Below, piece after piece: positions 9,589 through 19,393 of a stretch of 64,000 nucleotides of DNA. The stretch is taken from contig NZ_NOIH01000014.1 of assembly GCF_002245655.1 (NCBI RefSeq), forward strand, positions 90,678 through 154,677, in the 5' to 3' direction. Made by a program: the position numbers and the translations under genes. The number at the start of each line of letters is the position of its first letter. Within the stretch, counting starts at the first letter, position 1. Below the pieces are notes generated by a model. It was given only the letters and a program-made list of their open reading frames with translations, did not search any database and was not told where the DNA came from. This stretch comes from Thauera propionica (GTDB lineage: Bacteria; Pseudomonadota; Gammaproteobacteria; Burkholderiales; Rhodocyclaceae).

Positions 9589-12500
9589 TTATAGTTGCCC
9601 GCCTACACCCTTGAACTTCTCAACAAAGGCAGCGATCTTCTGGAAGACAGTCTGCTTCTTGGTCAGGAATTGCGGGTTCAATGGGCTCATCTTAGGCAGA
9701 ACCGCATTGAGCTCCGTGCCATTCTCGGTGGCGAACTCGCGCTTCAGTGAGTTGGTGATATAGCGTTTGGCGGCTTCTGCGTTCAGGCCCTCGTCGCTAA
9801 TCAGCTCTGCAGCCTCTCGCTGCTGTTCCGCTTGAGCGAAAGTGAAGAAGGCCTCAATTACGCTGGCCTTGTCGCCGATCTGGTCCAAATCGGTCTGGTT
9901 GATGAAGTCCACCACCAGACTTTCTTTCGCGCGGTTGCCCAGGCTGGCGCGAATCACACGCCGCACTTCATCCACCAGCTCAGACTTGCTTTTGGTCTTC
10001 TTGTTGTGCTCGAAAATCAGTTCCAGGATGTAGTCCAGGTTGATTTCCTGAGACTTCAATAGGTCCACCTCAAAGACCACGTCATCCCAGTCGATGGTGG
10101 ATTTTTCTTTCTCGGCCCCTGCTTTCTGGCGGCGCAGCCAGTCACGTACGTCGTTGTAGGTCGAGCGATAGTCCTGAATCTTCCGCTCGGACGGAAGCGT
10201 GATGGCCTGCAGCGCGGTCAGATCTTCATCGCCCAGGTAGTGCTTGGCCTTGAACGCCTCTACTGCGGCAGGGTCCGTCAGATCGACGCCCTGCAACGCC
10301 TTCAAACTGGCAAATTCGTCATAGTTCTGCAGCACGTTTTCGACGCGCAAGTACTCGCCGAACAGTTTGACGAAGGCCTTCTTGTCCGCCTCCTTCTCAA
10401 TGGCGGCAGGGTCGGGGAAGCGTGCTTCCAGTTCCCGCACCACATCCATGAAGCCCCGACGCGCCTCACCGGTGGCCGCATCGGTGAAGCCTTCCATGTA
10501 CTCCTTGTAGCTTTTCTCCAGCACCACGTTCCTGGTGTTCTTGTCACCAAACAGGGTGATGGCATCGATGGTGGCCTGCTCCAGGTCTCGGAAGGTGACG
10601 ATGTTGCCGAAGGTCTTGGTGGCGTCATAAATGCGGTTGGTGCGCGAATAGGCCTGCATCAGCCCGTGGTAGCGCAGGTTCTTGTCGACAAAAAGCGTGT
10701 TGAGCGTGGGGGCATCAAAACCGGTGAGGAACATGCCGACCACAATCAGCAGATCGACATCCTGTTCTTTGACGCGCTTGGCCAGGTCGCGGTAATAGTT
10801 CTGGAAGCCATTGCTGTCCACACTGAAGTTGGTCTTGAACAGCGCGTTGTAGTCGGCGATGGCCGCGCTCAGGAACTCCTTGGCGCTGCTGTTCATGGCC
10901 GACACATCAAAGCTCTCGTCCTGGATATCGCCAATCGCATCCTGCTCCTCGTTGGCAGCAAACGAGAAGATGGTGGCCACCTTCAGCGGCTTGTCGCTGC
11001 TCTTCTGCAGTTCCCGGAAACACTCGTAATACAGCTTGGCCGCATCCACGCTGCTGACGGCGAACATGGCATTGAAGCCCTTGTTGCCCGGTTGCAGGCG
11101 GTGGGTCTTCTGCCGGAAGTTGTTCAGGATGTACCGGGTAATCTCGCGGATGCGATCCGGGTGCAGCAGGGCTTGCCGGTTCTCCGCCGCACTCAGCTTC
11201 TTCTCGTCCTGTTCGGTCTCGATGGCCTTGAATTGCGGGCGCACATCGTTGTAGTCCACCTTGAACTTGAGCACCTTCTCGTCGCGGATCGCATCAGTGA
11301 TCACGTACGCGTGCAGCTCACGGCCAAACACGCTGGCCGTGGTTTCGGCGCCCAGTGCGTTCTGCGGGAAAATGGGCGTGCCGGTGAAACCGAACTGGTA
11401 GAACTTCTTGAACTTCTTCTTCAGGTTCTTCTGGGCCTCGCCAAACTGGCTGCGGTGGCACTCATCAAAGATGAACACCACCTGCTTGCCGTAGATGGGC
11501 AAGTCCGGCTCGCTCTTCATCAGGTTGTTGAGCTTCTGGATGGTGGTGACGACGATCTTGTTGTCGTCCTTTTCCAGGTTGCGCTTCAGGCCCGCCGTGC
11601 TGTCCGAGCCGTTGACGCTGTCCGGCGAGAAGCGCTGGTATTCCTTCATGGTCTGGTAGTCCAGATCCTTGCGGTCCACCACGAAGAACACCTTATCGAT
11701 GAAGTCCAGCTCCGTGGCCAGGCGCGCTGCCTTGAAGCTGGTCAAGGTCTTGCCGCTGCCGGTGGTGTGCCAGATATAGCCGCCGCTTTCCGTGTTGCTC
11801 CAGTTCCTGGCCTGATAGCTGCTCTTGATCTTCCACAGAATGCGTTCCGTGGCGGCGATCTGGTAAGGCCGCATCACCAGCAGCGTATTGCTGACATCGA
11901 ACACCGAGTAATGCAGCAGCACATTGAGCAAGGTGTGCTTCTGGAAGAAGGTGGCCGTGAAGTCCTTCAGGTCCTTGATCAGCGTGTTGTCCGCCTTCGC
12001 CCAGTTCATGGTGAAGTCGAAACTGTTCTTGTTGCGCTGCGTGGTATTGGCAAAGTAACGGGTGTCGGTGCCGTTGGAGATCACGAACAGCTGCAGATAC
12101 CTGAACAAGGAATGCTCGCTGTTGAAGCTCTCCTTGCTGTAGCGATGCACCTGGTTGAAGGCTTCCCGGATCGCCACGCCGCGCTTCTTCAGCTCCACCT
12201 GCACCAGCGGCAGACCATTGACCAGAATCGTCACGTCATAGCGGTTGGCATGACTGCCCGTCTGCTCGAACTGCTTGATCACCTGCACCTTGTTGCGGGC
12301 GATGTTCTTCTTGTCCAGCAGGTAGATGTTCTGGATGCGTCCATCGTCAAAGATAAAGTCGTGGATGTAGTCGTCGTGAACCTTGCGGGTCTTTTCAACG
12401 ATGCCCTCGCTGGGCTTGTCCAGCCAGGTTTCCACGAAGCGCAGCCATTCGCCCTCGGTGAACTGAACGGCGTTGAGCGCCTGCAGTTGCACACGCACGT

Positions 12501-12687
12501 TGGCCAGCAAGGCTTCGGGCGTCTTGATGGACGAGGCGAACTCGTAGCCCTGATTGACCAGATCCTGGATCAGCTCCCGTTCCAGGTCGCTTTCGCTCTG
12601 GTAGTGCTCGGCAACCTTCCACTCCCGGGTGTACTTGTCCAGAACAATGAAATTATTGGATTCGGCGATGGCCTTGTAATCAAGCAT
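9589..12687 (-). CDS. hsdR: Type IC restriction endonuclease subunit R
   Basis: HsdR is the translocating and cleaving subunit of the HsdR2M2S complex. From the ATG at 12687 the protein has 1032 residues, close to EcoR124I HsdR. It has an N-terminal PD-(D/E)xK nuclease ([10 protein letters not shown] then VELKKRG), Walker [15 protein letters not shown]-box FDECHRSQ, and helicase motifs such as GFTGTP and [14 protein letters not shown]. The end, FKGVGGQL, also recalls the EcoR124 family. An upstream in-frame ATG at 12705 is possible. I prefer 12687 because its ATG overlaps the prrC stop by 8 bp and an AAGAGG ribosome site lies before it. No frameshift was seen. Confidence 0.95.
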   Translation of the reverse strand: MLDYKAIAESNNFIVLDKYTREWKVAEHYQSESDLERELIQDLVNQGYEFASSIKTPEALLANVRVQLQALNAVQFTEGEWLRFVETWLDKPSEGIVEKTRKVHDDYIHDFIFDDGRIQNIYLLDKKNIARNKVQVIKQFEQTGSHANRYDVTILVNGLPLVQVELKKRGVAIREAFNQVHRYSKESFNSEHSLFRYLQLFVISNGTDTRYFANTTQRNKNSFDFTMNWAKADNTLIKDLKDFTATFFQKHTLLNVLLHYSVFDVSNTLLVMRPYQIAATERILWKIKSSYQARNWSNTESGGYIWHTTGSGKTLTSFKAARLATELDFIDKVFFVVDRKDLDYQTMKEYQRFSPDSVNGSDSTAGLKRNLEKDDNKIVVTTIQKLNNLMKSEPDLPIYGKQVVFIFDECHRSQFGEAQKNLKKKFKKFYQFGFTGTPIFPQNALGAETTASVFGRELHAYVITDAIRDEKVLKFKVDYNDVRPQFKAIETEQDEKKLSAAENRQALLHPDRIREITRYILNNFRQKTHRLQPGNKGFNAMFAVSSVDAAKLYYECFRELQKSSDKPLKVATIFSFAANEEQDAIGDIQDESFDVSAMNSSAKEFLSAAIADYNALFKTNFSVDSNGFQNYYRDLAKRVKEQDVDLLIVVGMFLTGFDAPTLNTLFVDKNLRYHGLMQAYSRTNRIYDATKTFGNIVTFRDLEQATIDAITLFGDKNTRNVVLEKSYKEYMEGFTDAATGEARRGFMDVVRELEARFPDPAAIEKEADKKAFVKLFGEYLRVENVLQNYDEFASLKALQGVDLTDPAAVEAFKAKHYLGDEDLTALQAITLPSERKIQDYRSTYNDVRDWLRRQKAGAEKEKSTIDWDDVVFEVDLLKSQEINLDYILELIFEHNKKTKSKSELVDEVRRVIRASLGNRAKESLVVDFINQTDLDQIGDKASVIEAFFTFAQAEQQREAAELISDEGLNAEAAKRYITNSLKREFATENGTELNAVLPKMSPLNPQFLTKKQTVFQKIAAFVEKFKGVGGQL

Positions 12688-13996
12688 TCTTGGCCTCTTG
12701 CTCATTGAAGCGGTAGGTTTCGCTCAAAAATGAAACCAGTTCAGCAAGCCTTTCCTTATCAGAGTCTTCGATCTCAGCCACTTCTTCACCTGCGTGCGCA
12801 GAATGACTAGAAAAATTCAGGATTCTGCTTACGAATGGATCCGGGACACCATCCGCAGTCTTCTCAAGCAAATCTTCCCATCGTGGATAGCCAAGGAATG
12901 TCGCAGTCTTTTCGAGTATATTTCTCAAAAAATTGAAGTGATATTTTTTTATCTGTCCATCTCTAACCGCGCATCGTAGTTCGGCCAGCAGGAACAGGTG
13001 GTAAGAAAAGGGGTGGTCATTTGATGAGTGCAGATCAAATCCCCCATCCGCCTTCTTTTTTAGAAGATATTTTTCGGATTGACCACGCTTGTAAACCCAT
13101 GAGGAATTACCTTCCTGATTTACCCTCTTCAAATCATTGTTGAACTCGTTGTGCAGAACATTGTAGAAGAGAGGACTGTGTGTCGTTACAACAAACTTCA
13201 GCCCCTTGCCATCGGTGAAAGAACTGCGCTTTATCAATCCAGCCAAATCGACTGCAAGTGCAATGAGATGACTATCATCCAAGGACGACACCGGGTCATC
13301 AATAAAGACATACTCAAGGTTGTTGAATTTGTCAGTGACTCTGTCACCCACGTTGGGTTCATCCAATGTCGATACAACTTGCTGGAGAAGAGTGAAGAAA
13401 ACGCTCCAGATAAAATTACTCTCTTCGCCCCTGGATATCTTTATAGCCTTGTAGTGCCCTTGGGCTGTATGGTGCTCGTCATTTGCAGAATCAGCGGTAG
13501 ATTCATCTCTCTCAGGAACACTGGACGCCACCTGAAAAACAATTTCCGTGAAGGCTGGAATGGTAATCTCTACCTCTTTCCCATTAAAGTCCTTGGCTTT
13601 CCTCTTGTATTCCTCATTGAAGATGGGATTGGCATTGCTACCCGTATATCGCTGGAAGTTAGAAACAATATTTCCATCTTCACCCAGCTCTTTGAGTAAG
13701 GTAATGAGCCAGTCCGTGAAAGTATTCGGTTGAATTTTCAGCTTTGGCTCGGAGTCAGCCTCCAAGTCGTTATCCCAGTAAAACAAGTCTTCGGTAAAGG
13801 CGCTATAGTAAAGTATCTTATTGCGCGCGGGGGCTGCTTCATCATCGTTCTGCTGCCCATTATTCTTCGGGGCTACAAGCTCTTTGAACGTACGGGACAG
13901 CCGTGTTTTTCCCGATCCATTAAACGCATAGATCAGTTGCACTTTCTTATTGGCGTCGATTAGCTTCTTGGCGATTTCTTTCAGTGTTTTGCTCAC
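12680..13996 (-). CDS. prrC: PrrC-type anticodon nuclease (tRNA-cleaving phage-exclusion toxin)
   Basis: E. coli PrrC is a latent nuclease, held inactive by a type IC restriction complex, that cuts tRNA-Lys in the anticodon loop when phage T4 disarms the restriction enzyme. This 438-residue protein has its layout: Walker A FNGSGKTR (25-32), segment [15 protein letters not shown]-signature-like SRGEES (188-193), Walker [12 protein letters not shown] (230-240) and switch THSP (272-275). The C-terminal nuclease domain keeps Arg358, Glu362 and a His (398), matching the PrrC Arg-x3-Glu...His triad. Position between hsdS and hsdR is the classical one. Composition is more AT-rich than neighbouring genes. 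Confidence 0.92.
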   Translation of the reverse strand: MSKTLKEIAKKLIDANKKVQLIYAFNGSGKTRLSRTFKELVAPKNNGQQNDDEAAPARNKILYYSAFTEDLFYWDNDLEADSEPKLKIQPNTFTDWLITLLKELGEDGNIVSNFQRYTGSNANPIFNEEYKRKAKDFNGKEVEITIPAFTEIVFQVASSVPERDESTADSANDEHHTAQGHYKAIKISRGEESNFIWSVFFTLLQQVVSTLDEPNVGDRVTDKFNNLEYVFIDDPVSSLDDSHLIALAVDLAGLIKRSSFTDGKGLKFVVTTHSPLFYNVLHNEFNNDLKRVNQEGNSSWVYKRGQSEKYLLKKKADGGFDLHSSNDHPFSYHLFLLAELRCAVRDGQIKKYHFNFLRNILEKTATFLGYPRWEDLLEKTADGVPDPFVSRILNFSSHSAHAGEEVAEIEDSDKERLAELVSFLSETYRFNEQEAKNA

Positions 13997-13997
13997 T

Positions 13998-15146
13998 TTA
14001 TTCCCCCGCAGCCTCTGGTTTCGAGAAGTTCAGAAGCAGATTGCGGTAATGCTCATATTGCTTCTGACGCAACTCAATTTCGCGGGGTAAGCCGTCGCTG
14101 ATGGAGCCAGTCAAGGCGTCGAATTTATCCAAGATGTCAACGATTCGCTTCTTATCTTCTGGAGGTGGATTCGGGATGCGAATACTTTCAAGACTCTTCT
14201 TATTTAGCTTTGGCTGAGCTGCTCCTGAGATATAAGGCGTCAAGTCGATGCTATTCAAATAGTATTCAACGTACTTTCGCTCGACAGATGTTTTGAATTT
14301 CAGTACGTGAGCATGATTATTCACCCAGCTCTTTCCGCTAATACTAAATGCGATTGGCGTGTTTCGTGCTAATAGATTCGCTCCATCTTCGGAAACAAGT
14401 AGAAGGTCGCAATCAAAGATATAGTCTTTGACATAGTCAACGATTCCCGAGGCTCCGTAATATGGGATATCACCTGGCTCTCTTAGCCCGCTAGTGATTG
14501 GCCTTCGCATTGAGTCGAGGTTCTCTGCGAGATCCCCCAGCGCCTTCCACTCCACTTCCCCTTCTTCAAAACTCAACAACTTGTCGCGATAGTAGTTGTA
14601 TTGTTTCTTGCGGGCGGTCAGCTCGGCGGTCAGCTCGGCGGTCAGCTCGGTGAAGCTGTCCAGTATGCGAACGATTTCGGCCTGGATTTCAAGCGATTTT
14701 TTGGGGTTGTCCGGGCAGGGGATGGGAATGGGGATTTCTAAAATCTCACTGGGTCGCAATGCGGGTATGCCCGCACCGTGTTGCTTACCGGCCAGACGCA
14801 CCTGATTGAGTTTTAAGAGATGGTAAACATATCGGTTCTCAACTGCCTCAGTATTTGGTAGCACTACATAGCAGTGCGCATTGGCATAAAACTTGGATGT
14901 GACGAAATTAACAAAACCAGCAGACGCGCCACCCTGACTTATTATGGTTTTGTTTTCTGAGTAATTGAATGTGTCGGTAAACCCGGAATGCGTTACCCCT
15001 CCGTTATAGGCCGGGTAAGGTCCGTTTTCACAAAGCAGTTCTTTATTTAGCTGGCGGCCTTTTTCTAATCTGATGACATCCCCCAGCTCTTTCCACTCCA
15101 CTGCCTCCCCATCCAGCAGCTTTTCCAGAAAACTCACACCGCTCAT
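13998..15146 (-). CDS. hsdS: Type IC specificity subunit S
   Basis: HsdS chooses the bipartite DNA target. The 382-residue protein has two target-recognition domains (about residues 1-165 and 190-345), each followed by a conserved helical region ([15 protein letters not shown] and [15 protein letters not shown]). The first conserved region contains ELTA three times in a row, the spacer-length element known from EcoR124. The recognition domains are AT-rich and differ from their neighbours, as is usual for swapped domains. It overlaps hsdM by 4 bp, and prrC follows after one base. Confidence 0.95.
   Translation of the reverse strand: MSGVSFLEKLLDGEAVEWKELGDVIRLEKGRQLNKELLCENGPYPAYNGGVTHSGFTDTFNYSENKTIISQGGASAGFVNFVTSKFYANAHCYVVLPNTEAVENRYVYHLLKLNQVRLAGKQHGAGIPALRPSEILEIPIPIPCPDNPKKSLEIQAEIVRILDSFTELTAELTAELTARKKQYNYYRDKLLSFEEGEVEWKALGDLAENLDSMRRPITSGLREPGDIPYYGASGIVDYVKDYIFDCDLLLVSEDGANLLARNTPIAFSISGKSWVNNHAHVLKFKTSVERKYVEYYLNSIDLTPYISGAAQPKLNKKSLESIRIPNPPPEDKKRIVDILDKFDALTGSISDGLPREIELRQKQYEHYRNLLLNFSKPEAAGE
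14613..14648 (-). repeat. Three perfect 12-bp tandem repeats in the hsdS spacer
   Basis: The unit GAGCTGACCGCC (coding strand) occurs three times without mismatch at 14613-14624, 14625-14636 and 14637-14648, encoding Glu-Leu-Thr-Ala three times. In EcoR124I and EcoR124II, two versus three copies of a 4-residue repeat at this place shift the recognition spacer by one base (N6 versus N7). Unit length keeps the frame, so unequal crossover or slippage would alter specificity without inactivating the gene. Confidence 0.95.
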
Positions 15147-16702
15147 ACCTCCAACTCCCCGCCTTCAATCTCCGCCACAATGGCATCAATGTCCTTGCGC
15201 AGTTGGTCGATCCGGGCAACGGTGGTTTTCAGTTCGGCATTGAGCTGGGCGATGTCCACCACCTCGCGGTTGTCTTTGGCTTCCACGTAGCTGCTGACCG
15301 ACAGGTTGTAGTTGTTGGCAGCCACATCTTCCAACGGCACCGACCTGGCGAAGTGGTCGACGGTTTCCTTGCTGTCGAACACCGCCATGATCTGGTCGAT
15401 ATGCGCATCCAGCAGCAGGTTGTTATTGGTGCCCTTCTTGAACAAGTCGCTGGCGTCGATGAACTGGATGTCGGTATCGGTCTTGTGCTTGGACAGCACC
15501 AGGATGTTCACGGCGATGGTGGTGCCGTAGAACAGGTTGGGCGCCAGCGATATCACGGTTTCGACGTAGTTGTTATCCACCAGATACTGGCGGATTTTCT
15601 GCTCGGCACCGCCCCGGTAAAAGATGCCGGGGAAGCAGACGATGGCGGCGCGCCCCTTGCTGGAAAGGTAGCTGAGCGCGTGCAGCACAAAGGCAAAGTC
15701 GGCCTTGGACTTGGGCGCAAGCACACCGGCCGGGGCGAAGCGTTCGTCGTTGATCAGCGTCGGGTCGTCGCTGCCGATCCATTTCACTGAATACGGCGGG
15801 TTGGAGACGATGGCGTCGAAGGGCTTTTCATCGCCAAAGTGCGGCTCTGTCAGCGTGTTGCCGAGCTGGATGTTGAACTTGTCGTAGTTGATGTTGTGCA
15901 GGAACATGTTCATCCGCGCCAGGTTGTACGTGGTGTGGTTGATTTCCTGCCCAAAGAAGCCGTCTTCGATGATGTGATCGTCAAACTGCTTCTTGGCTTG
16001 CAGCAGCAACGAGCCAGAACCGCAGGCCGGGTCGTAGATCTTGTTGATGCTGGATTGCCCATGCATCGCCAACCGGGCAATCAACTTGGAGACCTGCTGC
16101 GGGGTGAAGAACTCGCCGCCTGATTTCCCCGCATTGGCCGCGTAGTTGGAAATCAGGAACTCGTAGGCGTCGCCGAACAGGTCGATGTGGCTGGCGTCGA
16201 AGCCGCCGAAATCCAGCTCAGCCACACGTTTGAGCACCTTGGCCAAGCGCTCGTTCTTGTCTTTGACGGTGTTGCCCAGGCGGTTGCTGGTGGTGTCGAA
16301 ATCCGCAAACAGGCCTTTGATGTCGTGCTCGGAGGGGTAGCCGTTGGCCGACGCTTCGATGGCCTTGAAGATGTTGGCCAGGTCCGTGTTCAGGCTTTCG
16401 TTGGTGTTGGCATTGGCGGCCACGTTGGCGAAGAGCTGGCTGGGGTAGATGAAATAGCCCTTGGTCTTGATGGCGTCATCCTTGGCGGCCGCAATGTTAG
16501 GGTCATCGTCTGCCATGGCGGCGTAATTGACGGACGGGTCGCCGCCGGTGATGTAGTCGGTGAAGTTTTCGCTGATGAAGCGGTAGAACAGGGTGCCGAG
16601 CACGTATTGCTTGAAGTCCCAGCCATCGACGGCACCGCGCACGTCATTGGCGATATCCCAGATCTTGCGCTGTAGCGCGGCGCGTTGTTCGTTGCTTGTC
16701 AT
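15143..16702 (-). CDS. hsdM: Type IC methyltransferase subunit M
   Basis: HsdM is the N6-adenine methyltransferase subunit (519 residues; EcoR124 M is about 520). It has the HsdM N-terminal domain ([20 protein letters not shown]), the AdoMet-binding motif [10 protein letters not shown] (motif I), and the catalytic NPPY (SNPPYSVKW, motif IV). The C-terminus is a coiled coil that would clasp HsdS. It appears to be the first gene of the hsd operon; 216 bp separate it from the upstream AlbA_2 gene, enough for its own promoter. Confidence 0.96.
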   Translation of the reverse strand: MTSNEQRAALQRKIWDIANDVRGAVDGWDFKQYVLGTLFYRFISENFTDYITGGDPSVNYAAMADDDPNIAAAKDDAIKTKGYFIYPSQLFANVAANANTNESLNTDLANIFKAIEASANGYPSEHDIKGLFADFDTTSNRLGNTVKDKNERLAKVLKRVAELDFGGFDASHIDLFGDAYEFLISNYAANAGKSGGEFFTPQQVSKLIARLAMHGQSSINKIYDPACGSGSLLLQAKKQFDDHIIEDGFFGQEINHTTYNLARMNMFLHNINYDKFNIQLGNTLTEPHFGDEKPFDAIVSNPPYSVKWIGSDDPTLINDERFAPAGVLAPKSKADFAFVLHALSYLSSKGRAAIVCFPGIFYRGGAEQKIRQYLVDNNYVETVISLAPNLFYGTTIAVNILVLSKHKTDTDIQFIDASDLFKKGTNNNLLLDAHIDQIMAVFDSKETVDHFARSVPLEDVAANNYNLSVSSYVEAKDNREVVDIAQLNAELKTTVARIDQLRKDIDAIVAEIEGGELEV

Positions 16703-16918
16703 CTTGAAAATCCAGTTTTGATTCGTTGTGTGCTGCTCAGGCTTGACGCTTGAACTGCAGGAAATGGGAAGTTATGCCAAGAGGGCCGCTGCCTATCTCC
16801 CGGTTTTCTTCGTCTTGCGTCGATAGAACCCCTTGATTCCTCGGGCGGTTGCCGGTGTATCGCCCAGTCTCTATCGCCCATCTATCGACAATAGAATGCA
16901 GGTTGTCCGATAGGCTGC

Positions 16919-18556
16919 TCATACCACCGCCCAGTACCGCCGCCAGCGGTTGTTGCCTTCAAAGCGGACTTCCCCGCGCTTGATCAATTCTTCCAGCGCA
17001 CGCTTGACCTGCTTGGGATGGATTTCGCCGCCAACGCGCTGGTGAATGTCGCTGATGGCCGACCTGGGGTAGCGTTGCAGGTCTTCCAACACCAGTGCGG
17101 CCAGGCGATGCGGCTCGATGCGCTTGAGAGTGGTCCCGCCGGTGAACTGGAGACTGCGCAGCAGGCCTGGATCAACAAAGTAACGCGTGGCCTGGGTACG
17201 CCCAGCGCTTTGCACCAACTGCCAGTCCAGCAGGCGCTTGAGCCAGGCTTGCAATGCTTCTACCGATGGCAGTTCAAGCAACGTTGCCAGCTCGCGTGCC
17301 GTCAGCGCATCGTGCTGCGCCAACAGACCCAATGCGATCCGCTCACGCTGCGTTAGCTGATAGGTCTGGTCCGCTTTCGCAATGAGGTCGATGACCTCGG
17401 GCTTGAGGATGCGGCGGCGCACCGTCACCTGCACGCGGTCGTGGGTCTCGATCAATTCGGGAGCCGGGCGACCTTGCGAGAGCAGAACCTCGTAGATCTT
17501 GTCGAAGCCGCTGCCTTCCCGCTCCATCAGCTTCAAGTCATGGAACAGCCGTGCCAGGTGTTCATTACGGCGTACCGTGGTGTGGAGGATGTTCCGCGGC
17601 GAGACGCCCAGCGGCAAAGGTCCGGGGTTGACCACTTCCAGCCGGTCCGAATGTAGGTTCAGGAAGATGTCGCCGCGCTGGGTGTAGGGGCGGTGTACCA
17701 ACGCGTTGACCAATAGTTCGCGCACCACGATCTCATCGAAAGCGGGCACATTCTGACGGTACAGGCCATCAGGAAGCTCGTAGCGCTCGCGGAAGTCAGG
17801 CACCTCCTGCCAGACCGCTTCGATCAATTCCATCGGGCTTTGCGTGTGGTCGTCCCAGACCAGCTTGTTGACCTTCTGTCCGTGCTCGTCGTACTTGATG
17901 AACTGGATGACCGGAGCGGTGGTCAGTTGAGCGCGATGATGCTGACGCCCCAGACAGAGCACGCCCAGGTTGGTGAGGTTCGGTCCTTGTGCGAGCTGAT
18001 AGTGATCGAGCAGTTCGTCGTCGGACTTCTCCTTCACGGAAGGCTTGACGCGATCCGATGCACGCAAGGCTGCGAGCAGCTTGTGGCGTTTGGCGGCATC
18101 ACTCTCGGTACGGGGAACATGCAGGGTGGATTGCGTTTCCCACGGCAAGGCGGAACGCTCGTTGGCCAGACGCATCACGTCATCGCCCGTCACCGGCTTG
18201 CTTTGATCGGCTACGCGCAGGAAGTAGCGGCCATCCGTGGTGGATGCGACTGCCATGGATCGCGGAATGCGCAACTCGATGTATTGGCCGCCATTAGGGG
18301 CGGTGACGATATCCGGCAACACCGTCACGTTGACTGTGCGCTCTGCCAGTTTGCGACGTAGTGTGTCAGGCAGGTCTGGGGGAATGCGCTGATCGGCTGG
18401 AGGCTCGCTCTGACCATCCTCGATCCCCAGCAGAAGACGACCACCAGTTGCATTGGCAAAGGCAATGCAATCCTTGGCGATTTCGTTCCAGTCTGCCGTC
18501 TTGCCGGTCACGGCCCGCAAGGACTTCTGGTCGAGGAGTTGCCCTTCCAAGCTCAC
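16919..18556 (-). CDS. AlbA_2 (Schlafen-like) plus GHKL-type ATP-binding protein with C-terminal winged helix
   Basis: The N-terminus (about residues 20-120) fits the AlbA_2/Schlafen-like putative nucleic-acid-binding domain (DWNEIAKDCIAFANATGG, then LLLGIED). The middle has an ATP-binding-like segment (VRELLVNALVHRPYT and LEVVNPGPLPLGV) as in AlbA_2 regulators. The C-terminal 150 residues look like tandem winged helices (LTARELATLLELPS; ISDIHQRVGGEIHPKQVKRAL). Such proteins recur beside type I restriction systems. A role in controlling the hsd operon is plausible but unproven. Length 545 residues; the HTH gene upstream is 22 bp away. Confidence 0.8.
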   Translation of the reverse strand: MSLEGQLLDQKSLRAVTGKTADWNEIAKDCIAFANATGGRLLLGIEDGQSEPPADQRIPPDLPDTLRRKLAERTVNVTVLPDIVTAPNGGQYIELRIPRSMAVASTTDGRYFLRVADQSKPVTGDDVMRLANERSALPWETQSTLHVPRTESDAAKRHKLLAALRASDRVKPSVKEKSDDELLDHYQLAQGPNLTNLGVLCLGRQHHRAQLTTAPVIQFIKYDEHGQKVNKLVWDDHTQSPMELIEAVWQEVPDFRERYELPDGLYRQNVPAFDEIVVRELLVNALVHRPYTQRGDIFLNLHSDRLEVVNPGPLPLGVSPRNILHTTVRRNEHLARLFHDLKLMEREGSGFDKIYEVLLSQGRPAPELIETHDRVQVTVRRRILKPEVIDLIAKADQTYQLTQRERIALGLLAQHDALTARELATLLELPSVEALQAWLKRLLDWQLVQSAGRTQATRYFVDPGLLRSLQFTGGTTLKRIEPHRLAALVLEDLQRYPRSAISDIHQRVGGEIHPKQVKRALEELIKRGEVRFEGNNRWRRYWAVV

Positions 18557-18578
18557 GCGTCACCTTCCCCTGCTGGAT

Positions 18579-18785
18579 TCATTTTTGTTCGCTCCCATCG
18601 CCCGATGCTTCATCGGCACCTCCAGCTCGTACCCACTCATCCACTTCCGAGAGCTGGAACTTCCACAGCCGCCCTACGCGGTGCGCGGGCAGACCCTTGC
18701 GCTCGCGCCAGCGGTACACGGTGTCCTTGGCCACGCCCAAGTGCTGGGCGACGTGCTCGGCGGTAACCCACGGTTCTGTACTCAT
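18579..18785 (-). CDS. Small excisionase/MerR-like helix-turn-helix protein
   Basis: This 68-residue protein is a single winged-helix DNA-binding domain of the excisionase type (VTAEHVAQHLGVAKDTVYRWRERKGLPAHRVGRLWKF). Excisionase-family proteins bend DNA at attachment sites or act as small regulators. It lies 22 bp upstream of the AlbA_2 gene, and its promoter region contains the 22-bp repeat array at 18923-19066, which it could bind. Whether it serves excision or regulation of the defence genes cannot be decided here. Confidence 0.8.
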   Translation of the reverse strand: MSTEPWVTAEHVAQHLGVAKDTVYRWRERKGLPAHRVGRLWKFQLSEVDEWVRAGGADEASGDGSEQK

Positions 18786-18922
18786 GTCGATGGCGCTCGG
18801 AGGTTGCGATTGAAAGTCGTCTTAAATCGTCTGAAGTCTACCATTTAGGTGCTGTGGAAGCATCCCGATTGCCTTTGACTGCGTTCGCTGTAAGTTGAAT
18901 GTGGTAACAAAGGGCGCAGCAC

Positions 18923-19066
18923 CACACTGTCACCACCATGGCTACACACTGTCGCCATAGGGTGACCACATTGTCGCCACCATCCTTGCCACCCATTCAA
19001 CACATTGTTCGCACAAGGTTGCCACGTTGTTGCCAGCATGCCGCCACACTGTTTACACAGTTAGCC
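18923..19066 (+). repeat. Iteron-like array: six copies of CACAYTGT at 22-bp spacing
   Basis: The 8-mer CACACTGT/CACATTGT (one copy CACGTTGT) starts at 18923, 18945, 18967, 19001, 19023 and 19045. Spacings are 22, 22, 34, 22 and 22 bp, so all but one are exactly two helical turns. Several copies continue as YGCCA. Phased direct repeats of this kind bind a replication initiator, a partition protein or a repressor cooperatively. The sequence is unrelated to the iterons beside repA. Confidence 0.8.
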
Positions 19067-19100
19067 GGCAGCCCGACCTGATCGCACAGATAATTTTTGC

Positions 19101-19324
19101 TGGTCACAAAGCGCCATGCCACGTTACTCCCTCGCCTGGGCACAAGATAAGCAATAACAGTCAAGGGATTTGGAATGCACGCCCGCCGATGTTGGTATGT
19201 ACGCAATCGGAAATAGGACTTCTGGTGCCTGACCATGTGCCCGAACAGCAGAGCGTTGGAAAGAACGCAATGCACAATCAGTATGTACGCAAGCCTAAAT
19301 AGGGAGTAACGGGGCATGTGACCA
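19101..19324. repeat. Imperfect inverted repeat bounding a 224-bp segment
   Basis: CATGCCACGTTACTCCCT (19115-19132) pairs with AGGGAGTAACGGGGCATG (19301-19318) at 17 of 18 positions. Further out, TGGTCAC (19101-19107) pairs with GTGACCA (19318-19324). The segment could be a remnant of a small non-autonomous element, or a recombination or regulatory site. No target-site duplication was found, so the mobile-element reading is weak. Confidence 0.45.
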
Positions 19325-19393
19325 GCTAAAAGTCATTGCGATCAGCGCCGTAGGATTTGGAAACCCGATGGCTGGAAACAGCGCATTTTTTGT

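Larger units (their letters stand above)
18786..19393. other. 608-bp non-coding region with iterons and inverted repeat
   Basis: No convincing gene lies between the small HTH gene and the stop codon of the minus-strand HTH regulator. The region holds a six-copy 22-bp-phased repeat (18923-19066), a long imperfect inverted repeat (19101-19324), and two related 24-base direct repeats beginning GTATGTACGCAA (19195 and 19281). The open frame across 18997-19317 on the minus strand is built from these repeats and has no recognisable protein features. Confidence 0.7.

Noticed and set aside
10240..12708. 822-codon open frame opposite hsdR
   Set aside because: Shadow of GC-biased codon use; hsdR on the other strand has all family motifs, and this frame has none.
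18923..19066. CRISPR array
   Set aside because: The repeated unit is only 8 bp with 14-bp degenerate intervals; CRISPR repeats are longer and identical, and no cas gene is present.
18997..19317. 106-codon minus-strand frame across the iteron and inverted-repeat region
   Set aside because: Its sequence is built from the DNA repeats, with no ribosome site or recognisable protein feature.
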